Below, piece by piece: positions 13,060 to 27,000 of a stretch of DNA of 64,000 bases. The notes beneath the pieces are model-generated. The model was given only the letters and a program-made list of their open reading frames with translations. It searched no databases and was not told where the DNA came from. The position numbers were made by a program, and so were the translations under genes. The number at the start of each line of letters is the position of its first letter. Within the stretch, counting starts at the first letter, position 1. The stretch is from NCBI GenBank assembly GCA_023238725.1, contig CM041551.1:9599759-9663758 (forward strand). The letters run 5' to 3'. Source of the stretch: Scortum barcoo. Taxonomy: Eukaryota; Chordata; Actinopteri; Centrarchiformes; Terapontidae.

Positions 13060-14116
13060 AAATGTATATTGAGGTAAATGTGACTTGTTTTGATTACAAA
13101 CTGATCAGAGTTAGCTGATCTGAAACAACCTCTGATACCTGCCTTTTACCTCTGATAAATTTTCATGATATCAGTTATTCATTGTACACGGCTGTTGTAC
13201 ACACCATAACCAATAACCATTTGCACTGCCAATAGTGTTTAACTCTATCACTGTCAACTCTATGCCCCAGTGTCCATCTCATGACTGTATTAATTTGGTT
13301 GTGTCTATGTTCAGGCGCCCATGCATGTATGCCTTGATTAAAAGATGTCAGGAGGTGATACTGCGCTGACAAGGTCGCTTCCGTACCCCAAGGAGACATC
13401 TTCCACACCGAACGTAGCTTATCACTCATCAGCCATAATCTTCATTGGAATGATATCCCTCGAATGATCTCCAGGAATTATGACAGAGGCTCTGCCATTT
13501 GGGAATATCGGAGCTTCGAGACAACTTCCCTTCAGCAGCCAGCAATCATGCTCCAACAAGCGATCATTCCTGACCCCTCGTCTTGTATTTCCCTCGAGCA
13601 CTCAGAGAATTGCATTTTCATTTTGCTGCAAGCACCTTGATGCATTGCTGTAATCCACCAAGTGGCTGAAGTACAACCCACGCAAGGGCAGAGCTGAGGC
13701 TGTACCCAAACTGCTAATGTCATAAAACCATGATTGGAGGTTGAATGGGATCATTACAATGAGGCTGAACATATGGGCACAGAGAAAGCACTTTGTGTTA
13801 CGCATGTCTATTCATAATACCTACCATCAGTGGACTACGTTTACAGTAAACACAGCAATTATGTTTATATCATGGCATCTTTCATAAAAATTACTGTATG
13901 ATACCAGAAACTCTCTAAAACTCTAAGAAGCAAACTACAAGATCACACTTTTTAAAAATTAAAAAATAAAACCTGCTGGTGAACATTTTGTTGAAACAAG
14001 CAGGAAAGTACATTACATCATTTTTATTTACAAAATACTTATAATGCATCCTTTTTATGTGGTGTTACATCATGTTGACATACAACGTCAGTAACTAAAC
14101 TTGAAAGGGCAGATTT

Positions 14117-14139
14117 TTTTTGTGTGTGTGTGTGTGTGT
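14117..14139. repeat. (GT)n microsatellite preceded by T8
   Basis: A T-run is followed by about ten GT units. Simple repeat only. Confidence 0.9.
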
Positions 14140-17100
14140 CAACACCCCACTCATATGAAGGAATATTCAGAAGAAATTATTAGGGTGCACATCCACTTTT
14201 TATGTTTATATTTGGTTGATTCTTATGTTTTTTGGATGAAGTTTAAGTTGTGGTCTATGTATTTAAACAGTAAAATACTGTCTCCAAGAGAAGAACAGAG
14301 CTACAATATGAGCAACGGAAAACTAGTCAGGCACACAGTAGGAAAACATCACTTGTAAAAAAAGAACACACAGACACAAGATAAGGAGCAGAAAGCTTCC
14401 TCATTAAGGTATAATGTGTAAGGTAGGGTAAAAAAAAACACTCAGCAATGACATGAGAGGATGAGTAAAAAGAACGAATGGATATTGAAAAAAGTGTGTG
14501 AAACAGCAAGTCAGAGTAGTTAATTGGAAACATGCTTGGGTGTGCAAGGTTACAGCTGAGCTGACAGACACTAATAAGTGCATGTACTGCAGTCATGCCA
14601 GGCCTCACAGAAGTCTAACTTCTGTGAGGGATCATAAACTGACAGCTTTGTGACATGTTTTGATTTTGTGTTTTCTCTATTGTTGTTGTTTTTTTGTTTT
14701 TTTCAAGATAGTGGATTTATTTTAGTTTATTTTATGTTTATGTGTGTCTGAATTTGCGGCTACATGTACCCAGCCCTGCTCATCCTATATGTAGAGACTT
14801 TTTTTTTTTCTTCAATGCTCACCGTGCTGTTCATGTAAATATAGCCCAGTACTAAGTGACATGCACGTTTGCTCTGTCAGTCATTACGGTGTTTGACTGA
14901 CAGCTGTTTCTGGAGTCGTGACTTGCTCCCTGGAGTTGATATGTGTGACCCTGAGTAGAGAAAATCCCACTCCAGCTGTAAACTAAACACAAGTACAGAA
15001 ATAGATAATGCCTTAAAACTCTGTCTGAACTCATACTGTGAACTTGTGTCCAAGTTTCTTTGAGGTTTGGATAGGTGCCCCCCTTCTTAAATGGACGATT
15101 TAGTCCAAAGATGATGGCGAGAGGGTTGAAAGATGGTAGGATAATAATTATGTTGTTGAATATGCTATCCCCTTGTTAACCGTGTGGTCACGTTAATCAG
15201 CCTATTTGTATGATCATGCATCTGATGTGCATTAGGCATACAGCGCATACATGCATGTGTAAGTGTGAGCTTGCATGTGGGAAAGTATCATCCCTCAGGG
15301 AAGGTCAGGGACATTAGTAAGATCAGTAAAGCGGTCTTGTTCATTTTATTAACTGTCTTCCTGATTACATCTTGCCCTGGGGTATGCTGCCTCCATTAGC
15401 CAGGTCAAAGCATGATTACACCAGAATAGATTAGTGTTCTATTTTCCTCGCTTAGAAACCACTGCGGAGGAGTTAGACCTTGGATGTAGATACTCTAAGG
15501 TGAACGCATATACTAGAGAGTCACTTTATTGTGGGTTTTGGAAAAGAAAGCATATGGGGAAAGTCAAAGGATCACCCCTAGACAAAAGTGCATTTTGATT
15601 TTTTTGTTGATAAAGCTTAATCTGTGTCTTTGAAATTGGCAGCCGTGTCCTGGGGCAAAAATATAGATGTTACTCAGCTGGTGAATTAAAGGTTAAACCA
15701 TCTGTTTTCGGTTTCAAAAGTAGCTATCAAAGAATAATTGCAGGGTCTGAAAGATGGCGCAGCAGCTTTAAATAAAACACATATGGGAGCATCTATAGAT
15801 AATGCCAGCCACCTGTTTCTTAATTTTTTAATCAGTTTCACAGTCAGTAAAGACAGAATAGCAATAACGCTTCTTTCAAAGAATGATATATTAGTAAAGT
15901 ACTGAGGTCTGCCCGCGGCATATTCTCATTCTGAAGCTGCCCAACATGCCCCTTGTTAAAAATGAACAAATCCCCCACCGGCAATTGTCTCTATTGACTA
16001 AAATGTTGAAGTGTGGATTGATACGGACTGTCAGGCCTCTACATGCTGTGCTCCAATGGGGACTTCCCAGCTTGAAATTTAGATGGACGGATACATGTGA
16101 CATTTCTAAACTCAATTTTCAATTATGGACGAGGCCTCCTCTCCAGCTGCCTACAGTGAGCCCTGATAACTGTCTGACAGCTCCAACAAATGATGAAGGC
16201 CTGTCTTGAAATGATTGAAGTCTATTCATCATTTGCTCTCCTCTGCAGTGAGACAGGACCTGCAAACTTCAATTCAGTCGTACTGGCCCTCATTAACTGG
16301 CACAGCATCACACATACACTCACTTGATGCACTACATACCTTCTACAGTACTTTCTGGTGATTTAAAACCTCATAATATGTACCCACATGCTTTCATACT
16401 CTAATGAGATACAGATAAATGTAGACTCTATTTATTTACATATATGTGCTTATTACACACATTCAGACACAACTATGTTTTCAAACTTTCCAACTTGCAG
16501 CCCCTAACTCACTCTTTCTCATACCCCATTATCATCATGTATGTGTCCTCATGTAAACTCCTGCAGAATCCTCCACTGGCACATCCAGTCGGTGCTCCAC
16601 AGATCTCCCAGACACTCTGTGCATTCGAGCTGTCAAACCAAACCAAAGCACTCGTACTGCCCCCAGCCAACATAGCAACCAAACAGGGAGATTGGACAGA
16701 GAGACGGAAAGTTTCCTAATTATGGAACACAGCACATCATTAAGACTCTGTAATGAGCTTCCAGAAGCCAGGTGCAGCCTCACCTGTCAGCCACGTCCTC
16801 ATTACTAATATGGTCATCATGTTCCCCAGGTCATCATGGACAGGTTATTAGAGAATGATGGGCAGGTGAGCAACACTTAGTATACTGCTAAAGTATAATC
16901 CTGCACTTCTGAAACTAAATTGGCAATTTGTTGCAAAATGCTCCAAGTTTTTATCTAAATTCTACATGACCTATTGAATAATGGCACAGATACACTGTCG
17001 TATTTTATTTATTTAACTGCCTTAATGTTTTGTCTGAAGTTTTCAATTTGGTATTCTTTTATTTTGAAACTATAATTGCCTGTGTTTAAAGAGATCTATC

Positions 17101-18539
17101 ACACCACACGACTATGCGTCATGCCCAGTTCATTCTTTTAAGTGTAAGGTAAACATTATCTCTGATGATTGAATGGTCTGTTAATGGCTTCAAGGCATGC
17201 TTCTCACTAACAGTGGGATTCATTTAATCTGTGTTCGTTTACTGTGGAATTAGTAGTGATGACACATACTAACACAAGCAACAACTGTAGCTTTACACAT
17301 TACACACAAGCTTCAGGTTCGATTTACAGGAAGTGTTTTTGCAAATCATCTCTAAAGTGTTCACAGGTAGTTCACACATACAGGGTTTATAGTGTGACAT
17401 AAGAATATGAAGGCATGGAATATCTTTAAAACAAGATGCACTTTTGCTGCCTAATGCCCCAACCTAATCACCATGATATATTAAACATAATCATATTAAC
17501 TTATTACTCATTCCATTCACAGTACCCATTAATGCACTAATAAATATTTATGGACAACTTACTTGTCAGCGCATAACACATGGGTGGCATTAATATGAGC
17601 GCTGTATCTTTAAGCATTAACTGTTACAGCAGATTCAGCAGTATCAGTTTTTCCTCATTAATATGTAGATTAATACAGGAAGGTCTTCCAAAATCCATAG
17701 GGAAACTTCTGAAGTAAATCTATAAATATGAGTTACTGTGTTCATAAGAATATCTCCGCCCAGAGGAACGTAAAATGATGAAGATAAATGTATATGAGGT
17801 CACACATGTGGCCCATGTGGATGACTATCACAAATCACTGTCACAACAAATCATGCTGACTACCCTTATATGATTTTATACCCACAGAGTATTGTGCATA
17901 TAAAATATAACCATAACCTTGATAGAGTCTCCCCTAGATACAGATTTAATAAGCTGTTTATACCCATTGTCATGTTTCAGTCACATCTGTCTCCTTACAC
18001 ATGCATTATTTGGAAGATAAATTGTGATAAATTGTTGACAGTTTTTATACACATCATAAAAAGACAATGTATTTGTAGGAAATCAGCTTGCATAGCCTTA
18101 TCTTTTGCAGTCTCATCCTTTTAGATAAACTTTAAGCACTTAAGACACATTTCTATATTTCATCTTAAAGCCTGCCTCAAGGGACTGAACTTTTGTACAA
18201 GTTTGAGCCCATTTACCAGATGCTTATATGCACATATAAACTTGTTTTATTTTGAACACTAATTTAGTTTTTATTTTACATGTTTATTTTGCTGCTTTGC
18301 TTAACATATGAGGAAGTATTTTAAAATATGTTTGAAGAAAAGAACTACTTTTTAAGAGAATGCAATTTTTTCTTCAGGAACTGTTTTCTTTTGGATATCT
18401 GCTTGCTGTAACGTGGGCGTCTTTCAATTGTGACAGGCATTTCTAAGTGAACTTTATGTGCTAGGATATTTCATAAAGACAAACCATATGCTGTGTTCAG
18501 TGTTGTTTAACTTCATGAGCACAACATGTCCAAAACAGG

Positions 18540-18930
18540 GTAAGGTAGAGTATAAGTAGGAGTTGAAGGCCGAGATAGGTGGGAAGAGCAAGAGAGGGGA
18601 GCGACTGAAAGAAACAGAATGTGAAGTTTAATAAAAAGTGGTAGACTGTGAAGGAAATGAGGCTGAAAGATAGAAAAGCAGGAGAGGAAAGAAACGAGAG
18701 TTAGAGAGTTGGAGAAAAGAGAAAAGAAGGCGGCAGCCGCAGTCAACCTTTAAAGAAATCAATAACTCAAGCTAAGATGGAGACAGCAGGGCAGTGAGGA
18801 AACGAAGAGGGAACAGAGAGGTGGGGAGAAGGGAATACCAAGGGAAGAAAAGAGAAAGCAGCTGAGAGAGCAGACAATGCTGAAAACAGAGACCGAGTGT
18901 GTTAGAGAGGTAGAATAAGATAGAGAAGGT
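18540..18930. repeat. Purine-rich tract on the + strand
   Basis: Nearly 400 bp of GA-rich degenerate sequence, with many 'gaaag', 'gagag' and 'agaaa' words. It gives a Ser/Leu/Phe-rich artefactual minus-strand frame at 18513-18746. Confidence 0.75.
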
Positions 18931-19300
18931 TGCTAGGTCTTTGTGTGCTCAGGGAGAAGCCCAGCGGGTTAGTGTCTGGCCCGGTGAGGTCAACCTCTTC
19001 ACCTGCTGATCGACTGCAAACAAAGAGCAGGGTAGGAATGAAGCAAGAGGCAAAGAATGTAGCAGGCTGGATGAGAGAGGAGTGTCAGAGGTTATTCTTT
19101 GTTCTCATCTGAGAGACACTGTGTATACCTCTGAAATGTCTGTGCTGTCTAAAGCCGCCGAAACATTTTTTTTCTTTTTTTCACAAAGATGTGACTCTCC
19201 ATGTCTTAGACTGTGATAAATGCCTGCAAGAAATTCTCAAGGCAGATGCAGTGATGAAATCCTTCAAACATAATGTGTTTCACCAGCAACCAGCAGAACT

Positions 19301-19905
19301 ACAGTGAAGGAAATAAGTATTCGACGTGTCAACATTTTTGTCATTAAAAACATTTCCAATGCAGCTATTCAGGTGAAAATTAGACTAGACATTGGCATTA
19401 ATTCAGTAAAATCTAGAGGATAAATAAATCATAGCATTCCAATCCATAAAAATGTTACGTGCAATGACGTGGAATGACACAGGAAAAACGTATTGAACCC
19501 TGTAAGAAAAAGCACAAAACCGGCTGATTACACTAATTAGTTCTGCTACCTTTGCTAATTGGAATCAGCTCGGTCAGTGCATGTTGGTGGATAGGTACTG
19601 AAAAAGTACTGAAGTAAACAAATCATTTGTCATGAGGTTGTCACGCAAGAAACATCACATGTTGGGCAAAGAGGTCTCCTAAGACCTTTGCTATTGTTGA
19701 ACAACATAGCAATGGCACTGGTAATCAATTGATTACTCAACTCTTAAATGTTCCTATAAGCACCATTGGGGCCATTATCCACAAGGGTCATCACTCATCA
19801 TCATCAACTGACTATGTACAGGAGTTTTTTGAAAGACTTCCAATGGGGCAGTCAGAAAGTCAGTTATGAAATGGCCCATTCAGCCACCAGACCTAAACCT
19901 ACCAC
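19301..19905 (+). mobile_element. Tc1/mariner-like transposon relic, second family
   Basis: It opens with 'acagtgaaggaaataagtatt', the terminal inverted repeat of a common fish Tc1 family (a different end from the element at 1-460). The interior keeps recognisable transposase pieces: 'gcaaagaggtctcctaagacc', 'cctataagcaccattggggc', and at 19872-19901 a peptide WPIQPPDLNL that corresponds to the Tc1 WP-SPDLNP motif around the third acidic residue region. The sequence between these blocks is shortened and out of frame, no matching 3' terminal repeat was seen, and the Pro after DLN is changed. The copy is therefore a dead, internally deleted fossil. The right boundary is approximate. Confidence 0.75.
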
Positions 19906-21804
19906 GACACAACGCCAGTGACAAGCATTATATTGTAGCCAGCTCATTTACCCAGGTCAGGTTATCTTACTTTTTCTCAATATCTCCTGAACGTCTGAGA
20001 GTTGAGACTCCAGCCCTTACTCTTCAGCTCTGTACAATTTAAACAAAAATAATCCCAAATAGGGGATTTTGTATCCATTTTTTGTCACTATCTCTTTCAT
20101 GATTGTTGGCTGAAAGTGGTGTGTGTCCCACATGCACGTATGCGAATATATCAGCAATTGACTGTTGTTAAGCTGGTGGTGGCCAGTTGAAAAATTTTAA
20201 CATATCCCCCCACCCTATTTAAGAGTCAGTTATTCATCAGTCACACTGAATACACATACAGTCACATATTGCCAAAGTTAAGCTACAGGCAAGATAAAAC
20301 TTCATACCAAGTGTTTATTGACAAGAATAAAGCAATAGCGATAGTAGAACAAGCCCTGGCAGGCATTAGCCCTCCATGATGGTTTTTAACATGTCTTTCT
20401 CCATCTTTCGTTCCCTTAGTCTCTTTTCTTCACTTAAATACATGTTACCCAGGATGTGACTTAAAAGGTATATATTATGGTCATGCCGTGTGAGAGTTTG
20501 ACCAAAAATTAAATAAAAATGGAGTTGTTTGGGTAGAAGCACAGCCAGACCATAAACGAGAGAGGGGGAAAAAAGAAGTCTGAATAGATGCAAAAAAATG
20601 TCTTTAAAAATAAAAGCCTGAAATCCATCAGGCTTCTGACAACATAGTGGTGGAACAATGAATATAGCACCCAGCTGTCAGCAGGATGCACATCCCCTTC
20701 ATGAGTAATACAAAGCCAAAATCCAGAGTCTCTTTGATAATTGATAGACGCTAGAGAGACTTGTTTCTGTTGTATTGTGTCACAGCAACATGAAAGAAAT
20801 TTAGACTTTTGTTGCGGGTCTGTGCGCACCAGCTTGTATGCTTGAGTGCGTGGTGCATGCACTGCAGTCAGTTTGTAGCTCATGTGCACTTCAGTGCTGA
20901 ACTGTGATTTGTGGGGTGCTTGTAATTAAGGATGTAGAGTAATAGTAGTGACTTGAACTGACAAAATGTGTGACCTGTGCAGTATTATTTGTCCAAAAAT
21001 CAGAAGCAGCCTTTCATTCCAGAGTATTTTCATCAAATGCAAACTATTTAGCAATGTATCTGAAAACAGCCATGTGGCTCCAACTTGTCATACCAGGTTT
21101 TTGTGCTGCTGACTGTGCTATAAAATGCCATTTCATCTTTGTGATTTAAATATTTCTAATCCTCTTGAGTTTGTGTTTACCAAGCAGCAAACACCAAAGC
21201 TAAGTCCTGAACATCTTGTCGTGTGCCTTGATGAATATTTTCAAAAATTATTATTCCCACAAGAAAATATTAACACCCAAAGAGGGGATGTTTAAGGCTG
21301 CCTCTGCCTGATACCATGTTTTACTTAAACTCTAATCTCAGCTAAAACTGTGTGACATTTCTGAAGCTATATATATGTGTTTCTATGGTCTATATGTTCT
21401 GAACATATAGACAAAAAAAAGTTGCAAATGAGAAAATGTCAATTGCTGACATCTTGATGAAGTTGAGAAATTAAAAGAGCTTTTGCAGTGAGATTTTTTT
21501 TTTTTACCAGAAAGTCTTGACTTATTGCTCAAGCAACATGACAGTGTGTGCATGTGTGCTATTTTTGCCCTCATTGTTTTCCTATCTTGATTAAGCATGA
21601 TCTATTTAATAAGGTTAAGTCAAAGTTCTGTGGTGATAATTTACTTTTATCTATATCATGAATCTTCACACCTCAGCTGTGAATTTTCTCACGACTCCCC
21701 CAGTTATCTTGTCACTAAGGGACTATAAAGAGCTGAACTTGTTTTCTCTCTTTCACCCATAATCCCTCAAAACATCTCTGTTGTGACCAACCCTTCGTAT
21801 CTTA

Positions 21805-21960
21805 TGAGTTCTTTCTTTCTCTTTTGTCTTCTCTGTTTCTGAATGTTTTCTCTTTTCCCACTGCCTGTTTCCTAAACTATCTTTTCCTCTCCACCTGTCT
21901 GTCGCTATGATTTACTTTTCCTCTCCCTCTTGCTCCTTTCCTCTTTTCCCTCGCCTCGGT
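21805..21960. repeat. Pyrimidine-rich (CT) tract on the + strand
   Basis: About 155 bp is dominated by 'tttct', 'ctctc' and 'tcctctt' words. Low complexity; no gene. Confidence 0.7.
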
Positions 21961-22387
21961 GGTGTTGTTTATGCCCCGTTCATCCTCCTCTGTAATTATG
22001 AGTGTTGTTCACTGTATCCCCATCCATATGACGAGCCTGATGGATATGCAGGGAGATGGATGGTGCGAGTAAAAAAGCAGAGTGAAAAACGAGTGTGTCT
22101 TGGCAGAAGCCATTTTCCTCATGACACATCTGTCCATCGGCCTTGACCTGAGGGGACGCAGCACTAAATCTGACTTATAGTCATAAACACACAGACACAC
22201 ACACACACACAGATTGAGATTACCCCGCGGTAATGATGATTATGGTTGTTTATGGTCTTCAGCCTACACTTTTGTCAGTTACAACGGCTGCCGGAGGTGT
22301 GTGTTTTTGTGTGTGCGCACATTCTGCTTACTTTATGCTTATGTTTGTGCACAGACCAGCTCTAGTGCATACTTTAGAGTCAGGAAA

Positions 22388-22399
22388 GGGGGGGGGGGG
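22388..22399. repeat. Homopolymer G12
   Basis: Twelve uninterrupted G residues follow 'caggaaa'. The length is likely to vary between reads and individuals. Confidence 0.9.
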
Positions 22400-23524
22400 T
22401 AATTGCAGCAGAGTCCCGTTATTGTGTCCTTTATCAAGCAGACAAGCCAATTAGGGGCACAACCATTGATATTAATTTTCTTTTCCTCCCCCTCTCTCCC
22501 CTTTCGGAGGTGTTTTTCATTTAATGGCCGAATACACTCTGTGATGACCTGTGAAGACTTTAAATTAGTGCAGAGGTATGCAGAGTGAATTTACTAGAAC
22601 ATGGATGGCGGGCGGGGGGAGAAGGCACGGCCTCAGAACTGTCAGGGAGGTGGATTGCGTTATGGGCGCTCTCAGGTAGAAATTGTTGAAATAACTCATT
22701 ATCCCTCCCCGGCCTGTATGCTGTGTGTTCTGATGTAGACAACAGAGATGTCTCGCCTGACATTGCATGGACTGTAGGCAACAGTGAAATTATTTCTGCA
22801 CTGTTCTTCTTAAACACCTCCCCCCGACACCGAAGAAGAGTGAAGAGTCTCTAGGATTTGTTTTTTCTTTTTTGCAAAAGGAACCACAAAGCTTGTTTGA
22901 GAAATCCTCGCATTACCATTAATTTTTATTTCACTGCTTTCAGACAATATTGATCCATTAGTCTTAACACAGCACTGAAGATAATGACAGGCGCATCTAG
23001 TGAGCACAATGGTACCTGTGAAATGAATGTAGCAGTCGCTTGACTTCAGGATTAATTTGTGTCTTGGTGTTTTTTAGCATACAAGATACCAAAGAACATA
23101 TAGAATTATGTATCTGTAAACTATCTGAATGTGGCCTGTGTGGTGAGTTATTTTGGAAACACACACAGTTATCTGTTCATTTTGTGGGTGCCCTTGTGCA
23201 CAAGATACTAACAAAACTAACGCCACTTTTAAAAAATATCTGGTACTGTGAAGTTACCATTAGAATATTCAGATCATCATTTCACCCACATTTATTCGTC
23301 CAAGGGTAAAGACTTACAAGGACTTAAAGATCACAGGCGTTTGATATTTTGGTATGCATTGTAGCCCTTTGCAGATCAAACCATAGGGGATAAACGGGGA
23401 GGGCGGGATGTGTTTCAGATACAACTTCAGATCAGGATCAGGGCAAGGGGAGTTTGCAATTAGCATGGATTAAAGGACAGATTATAGCGGGACTAATGAG
23501 AACATAAAGAGATTAGATGCCAGG

Positions 23525-24055
23525 AAAAGAGTCATGGAGACATGGATAGATGGACAGATATGGAGCATGGAGACAGACACGGAGAGAGTGAGGGAAAGGC
23601 CACAGAGACTAACTGATAGGAGAATACAAGGGAAAGGTGTGCGAGGCAGATATGAGAGAGGGAGGGGAAAAGCGTAGCATGGTAGAGCAAGAGATCCAGG
23701 AGGGTGAAAAAGAAGGTAGAAAGACATAATAGGAAGCGAGATAAAGAGAAAGAGGCCTCAGAGACCAGGGGAAATGAGAGCCAAGGACAAGGTGGGGAGC
23801 GCGAAGCAGAGAGAGGCCTAAATATGTGGCGCCACAGAGACTGAGAAACCTGGGAGGTAGGAGGAGTTCTCAAAGTAAATTGATGGATAGGTGGTCTGGG
23901 AGAGGAGAAAGATTGAGACAATAGAAAGAGACAGGGGAGCCAGGCAAAGACTCAGAGACAGATTAAAAGGAGCAGAGAGGAGAACGCACAGACACACATG
24001 CGCCCGTATAGATAAACAAAAGGACGGAGACAAAGAAAGAGGCACACAAATTCTC
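23525..24055. repeat. Long purine-rich tract on the + strand
   Basis: About 530 bp of degenerate GA-rich sequence, for example repeated 'gagacagaca', 'gagagagg' and 'aaagagaaagagg'. It suppresses stop codons on both strands and is the source of the long minus-strand frames at 23532-23921 and, in part, 23952-24671. Confidence 0.75.
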
Positions 24056-27000
24056 TCTTTTTTTTCTCATACACAAGCGCGCACTGAATTATCTGCAGCT
24101 CTCGGGAGAAATCCAGGGGCATGGCTAATATGCTTCTCCACAGTCTGCCTACAAAAACAGAGATGTTAAGAGGATAGGAGGCTAACAAAGACCAGCGGGT
24201 GCAGAGTGGAGACACCGGGCTCTCTGCACAACAAACAGAAATGCAAACAAAACACTGACAGCAAAGAACGGAAACCAACGGTGAATTGATCCATGACTTT
24301 GTGTAAAAACTCCCAGAGACTGAAAATGTATTTGTGCTTATGCGTATGGGGGAGGGATACTCTTGAGAGTGAGAGCGGGGGGGGATGTGTGTGTGCATCT
24401 GAATGGGTGAGCACATTTCTGTTGTGTCTCCTGATGAGTGTTTTACAGGCAAGGCAATGGGGTTGGCAGTGGGCATAGGACTTATTCTTGCCTTTTCTTT
24501 TTTGTCTAAATAATATAGTAGCTGTTTCTTGTTTGAGGAGAGAGAGAGGAGTATTGATTCACTTTCACACTCCTTATAGATCAGTGCAGCGTGCAGATGA
24601 ACTCTTTCTGTCCTCATCTGCGTTTGCGTGTGCACCTCGTGCTTACTGCACATTTGACCTCTGACTGACACCTGTCAATCAGCAGAGTCAGAGAGCCTGT
24701 AATGACTCCAGTAAAGGTTCAAACTAAAGATGATGTCTGAGACAGGTTTATGAGACAGACAAATCTAAGGGTTATGAATGCCATTCTGACATTTCAGCTC
24801 CAACTGCCTTTCTTAAGAGCCATCATGTCCCAGACTGGTGATATGAGTGACTGAGCATGTCGAGTGCCATTTCAGGTCAGCTGACCTTTCAGTTCACGGT
24901 CTGACTGGCAGTAGTGTGATCTTTTGATATGAACTATGTGTGGCCAGTGTAATCATGTTGTATTGGGTATGAGTACTTGTGACGAATATGATGAGTTTTA
25001 AAGGCACAAGTGATGTCTGCGTATCAAACAGCCAACAACCAACAACCAATGGCCAAAGAAGAGACTGCTTCAACAGAATCACATAGCCTTAAGATTTCAG
25101 CATAATCTTGGCAAAGACCCAACAGCTAATAACATTTTTTGACCCAAAGCCAAAGACGATGTTGTGACATGAAGAAATCCATTCAGTGCAACAGTGCAAC
25201 AAAGACATGGTCTAATCTGCTGCAATATCAGACATCCATCATGATTAAGTACCAGCTATAACCAGAAAATAATTATTTAATGATTCAACTCTCACTCATT
25301 ACTTTGCTTTAAATAAAAAGAGCACAGTATTTTCTGTTAACCAACTTTCAACTTTCACGTTTGTTCACTGCATCTTTCTTTTTTGCTGTCATTCTTTCTT
25401 ATATAACAGCCTCCCAATATCATTCCTGCTCCATGTTTTTGTCTTTTTCTCCACCACTCTATCTGTCTCTGCTTGGGGAGTATCACTCTCTGTACAGAAT
25501 ACAGCAGACAAGATGAAGATGTAGACATTAACCTCTCTAGATAAGAAGGAAGGGAAATAGGTAATTGTGTGTCTGTAGGTGTGCGTGCATGCATGTTTTT
25601 GTTGTGTGTGTGGAAATAACAGATAGATAAAGCCATCACAATAAGTAGTGTTGTGCAGCTGTCCCTGAGGACAGAAGAAGAACACAACCCCAGGACTTCA
25701 ATCTGTCATGTCTGTTTCCTCTTCTTTCCAGTGACCATTTAGCATGTTTGTCAGGAGATTTGGCTGTGAGAGCGAAAGTAAGGAATAAAGATGGATGTAA
25801 CGATTATAAAGATAGAACAGGCAAGAATTTTGAGCTTGGAGTAATATTTATTCATTCACAACTTGGGTCTTATTTATGGGTCTTATTTATTCAGTGATCT
25901 TATGACACAGGTATGTGCCCAAATACAGCAGGTCATAGATGATTGATGAAGTTGATGTTGAAACTGTGATGGATTTTTACGACAGGCAGTTTGCACAATC
26001 ATTTTACTATCCGCCTTTGTTTTCTCCTCCAAATAATATTGGCTTAAGTCTGTATGAGCCGACTGGACTTCTTTTCAGCAATGTTGCTATGCTCCAAGAT
26101 CTCAGCATTACAAGTACAATGTTGTATTGTTAAATAAATGTTACATTATTACTGATAGCAGCAACAGTCAAAAGTATATAAATGGGACAGAGGTGGAAAT
26201 AAACCAGAATTATCCTTTTATCCTGTTATTTCATAATGTGGTAAACAGTTGTGAGAATTACAGCCATCCTGCAGCGCAGTGCTACAGTTTCCAAGAAAAG
26301 GCATATACCTGTCTCTTTCATTGCTTGCATTTTACAAAAATCTGTTTTGTTTTGTTTTTTTACCAGCAAATCCCTTGTTCTTTAACATTTTTTTAATTCT
26401 TTTGGCCCATCAAGACTTTTGCTTTTTATCACATTCAAACCAGAAGTGCTCCTTCTGTCTTTTTTTTTCTGCCTAATATAATGTTGCATCAAAAACACAC
26501 ACACACCAGTCTGAAGGCTAATCATGCTCTAGTGAGATTTGTGATAATTACTGTGCACCCGCTTTTTAAACCCAGGACTTTTGTACATCCAAACACACAC
26601 ACACTCTCACAGGCTCTTGCGCACACACTCTCACGCTGCTGAGCCTCATCTTGGCAGTGCCGTCTCTCTGCGGCTCTCCATATGAACTCTCTGCCAGTGC
26701 GATTCTATCTCTCCTCCCATATATCTCCATCCATCCATGCTGTCGTTCTCTCATCTCATCCCCTCCACCCTCTTCCTCGCTCTCCACTCCTCAGTTGTTT
26801 GTTTTGGCAGGGCTTGAGCCGAATCACACAGGAGACTCAAACTGGCACAATACATAGCTCCCATTCCACCTGATGCCCTGCCGCTACTTCTAAACCACTT
26901 CTCCTCTCCTCTGCTATCCCCCTGTCTCCTCTCCCTCTGACTTATTCTATTACACGTCCCAAAAAAACAAGTTATGAGGAAGATCAAGTTGGAATTTTTA

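Noticed and set aside
23952..24671. Longest open frame in the window, 239 codons on the minus strand
   Set aside because: It begins in ordinary intron but its C-terminal part runs into the purine tract, which lacks stops. The residue pattern is Cys/Ser/Leu/His-rich with no domain, no splice partners and no recognisable start context.
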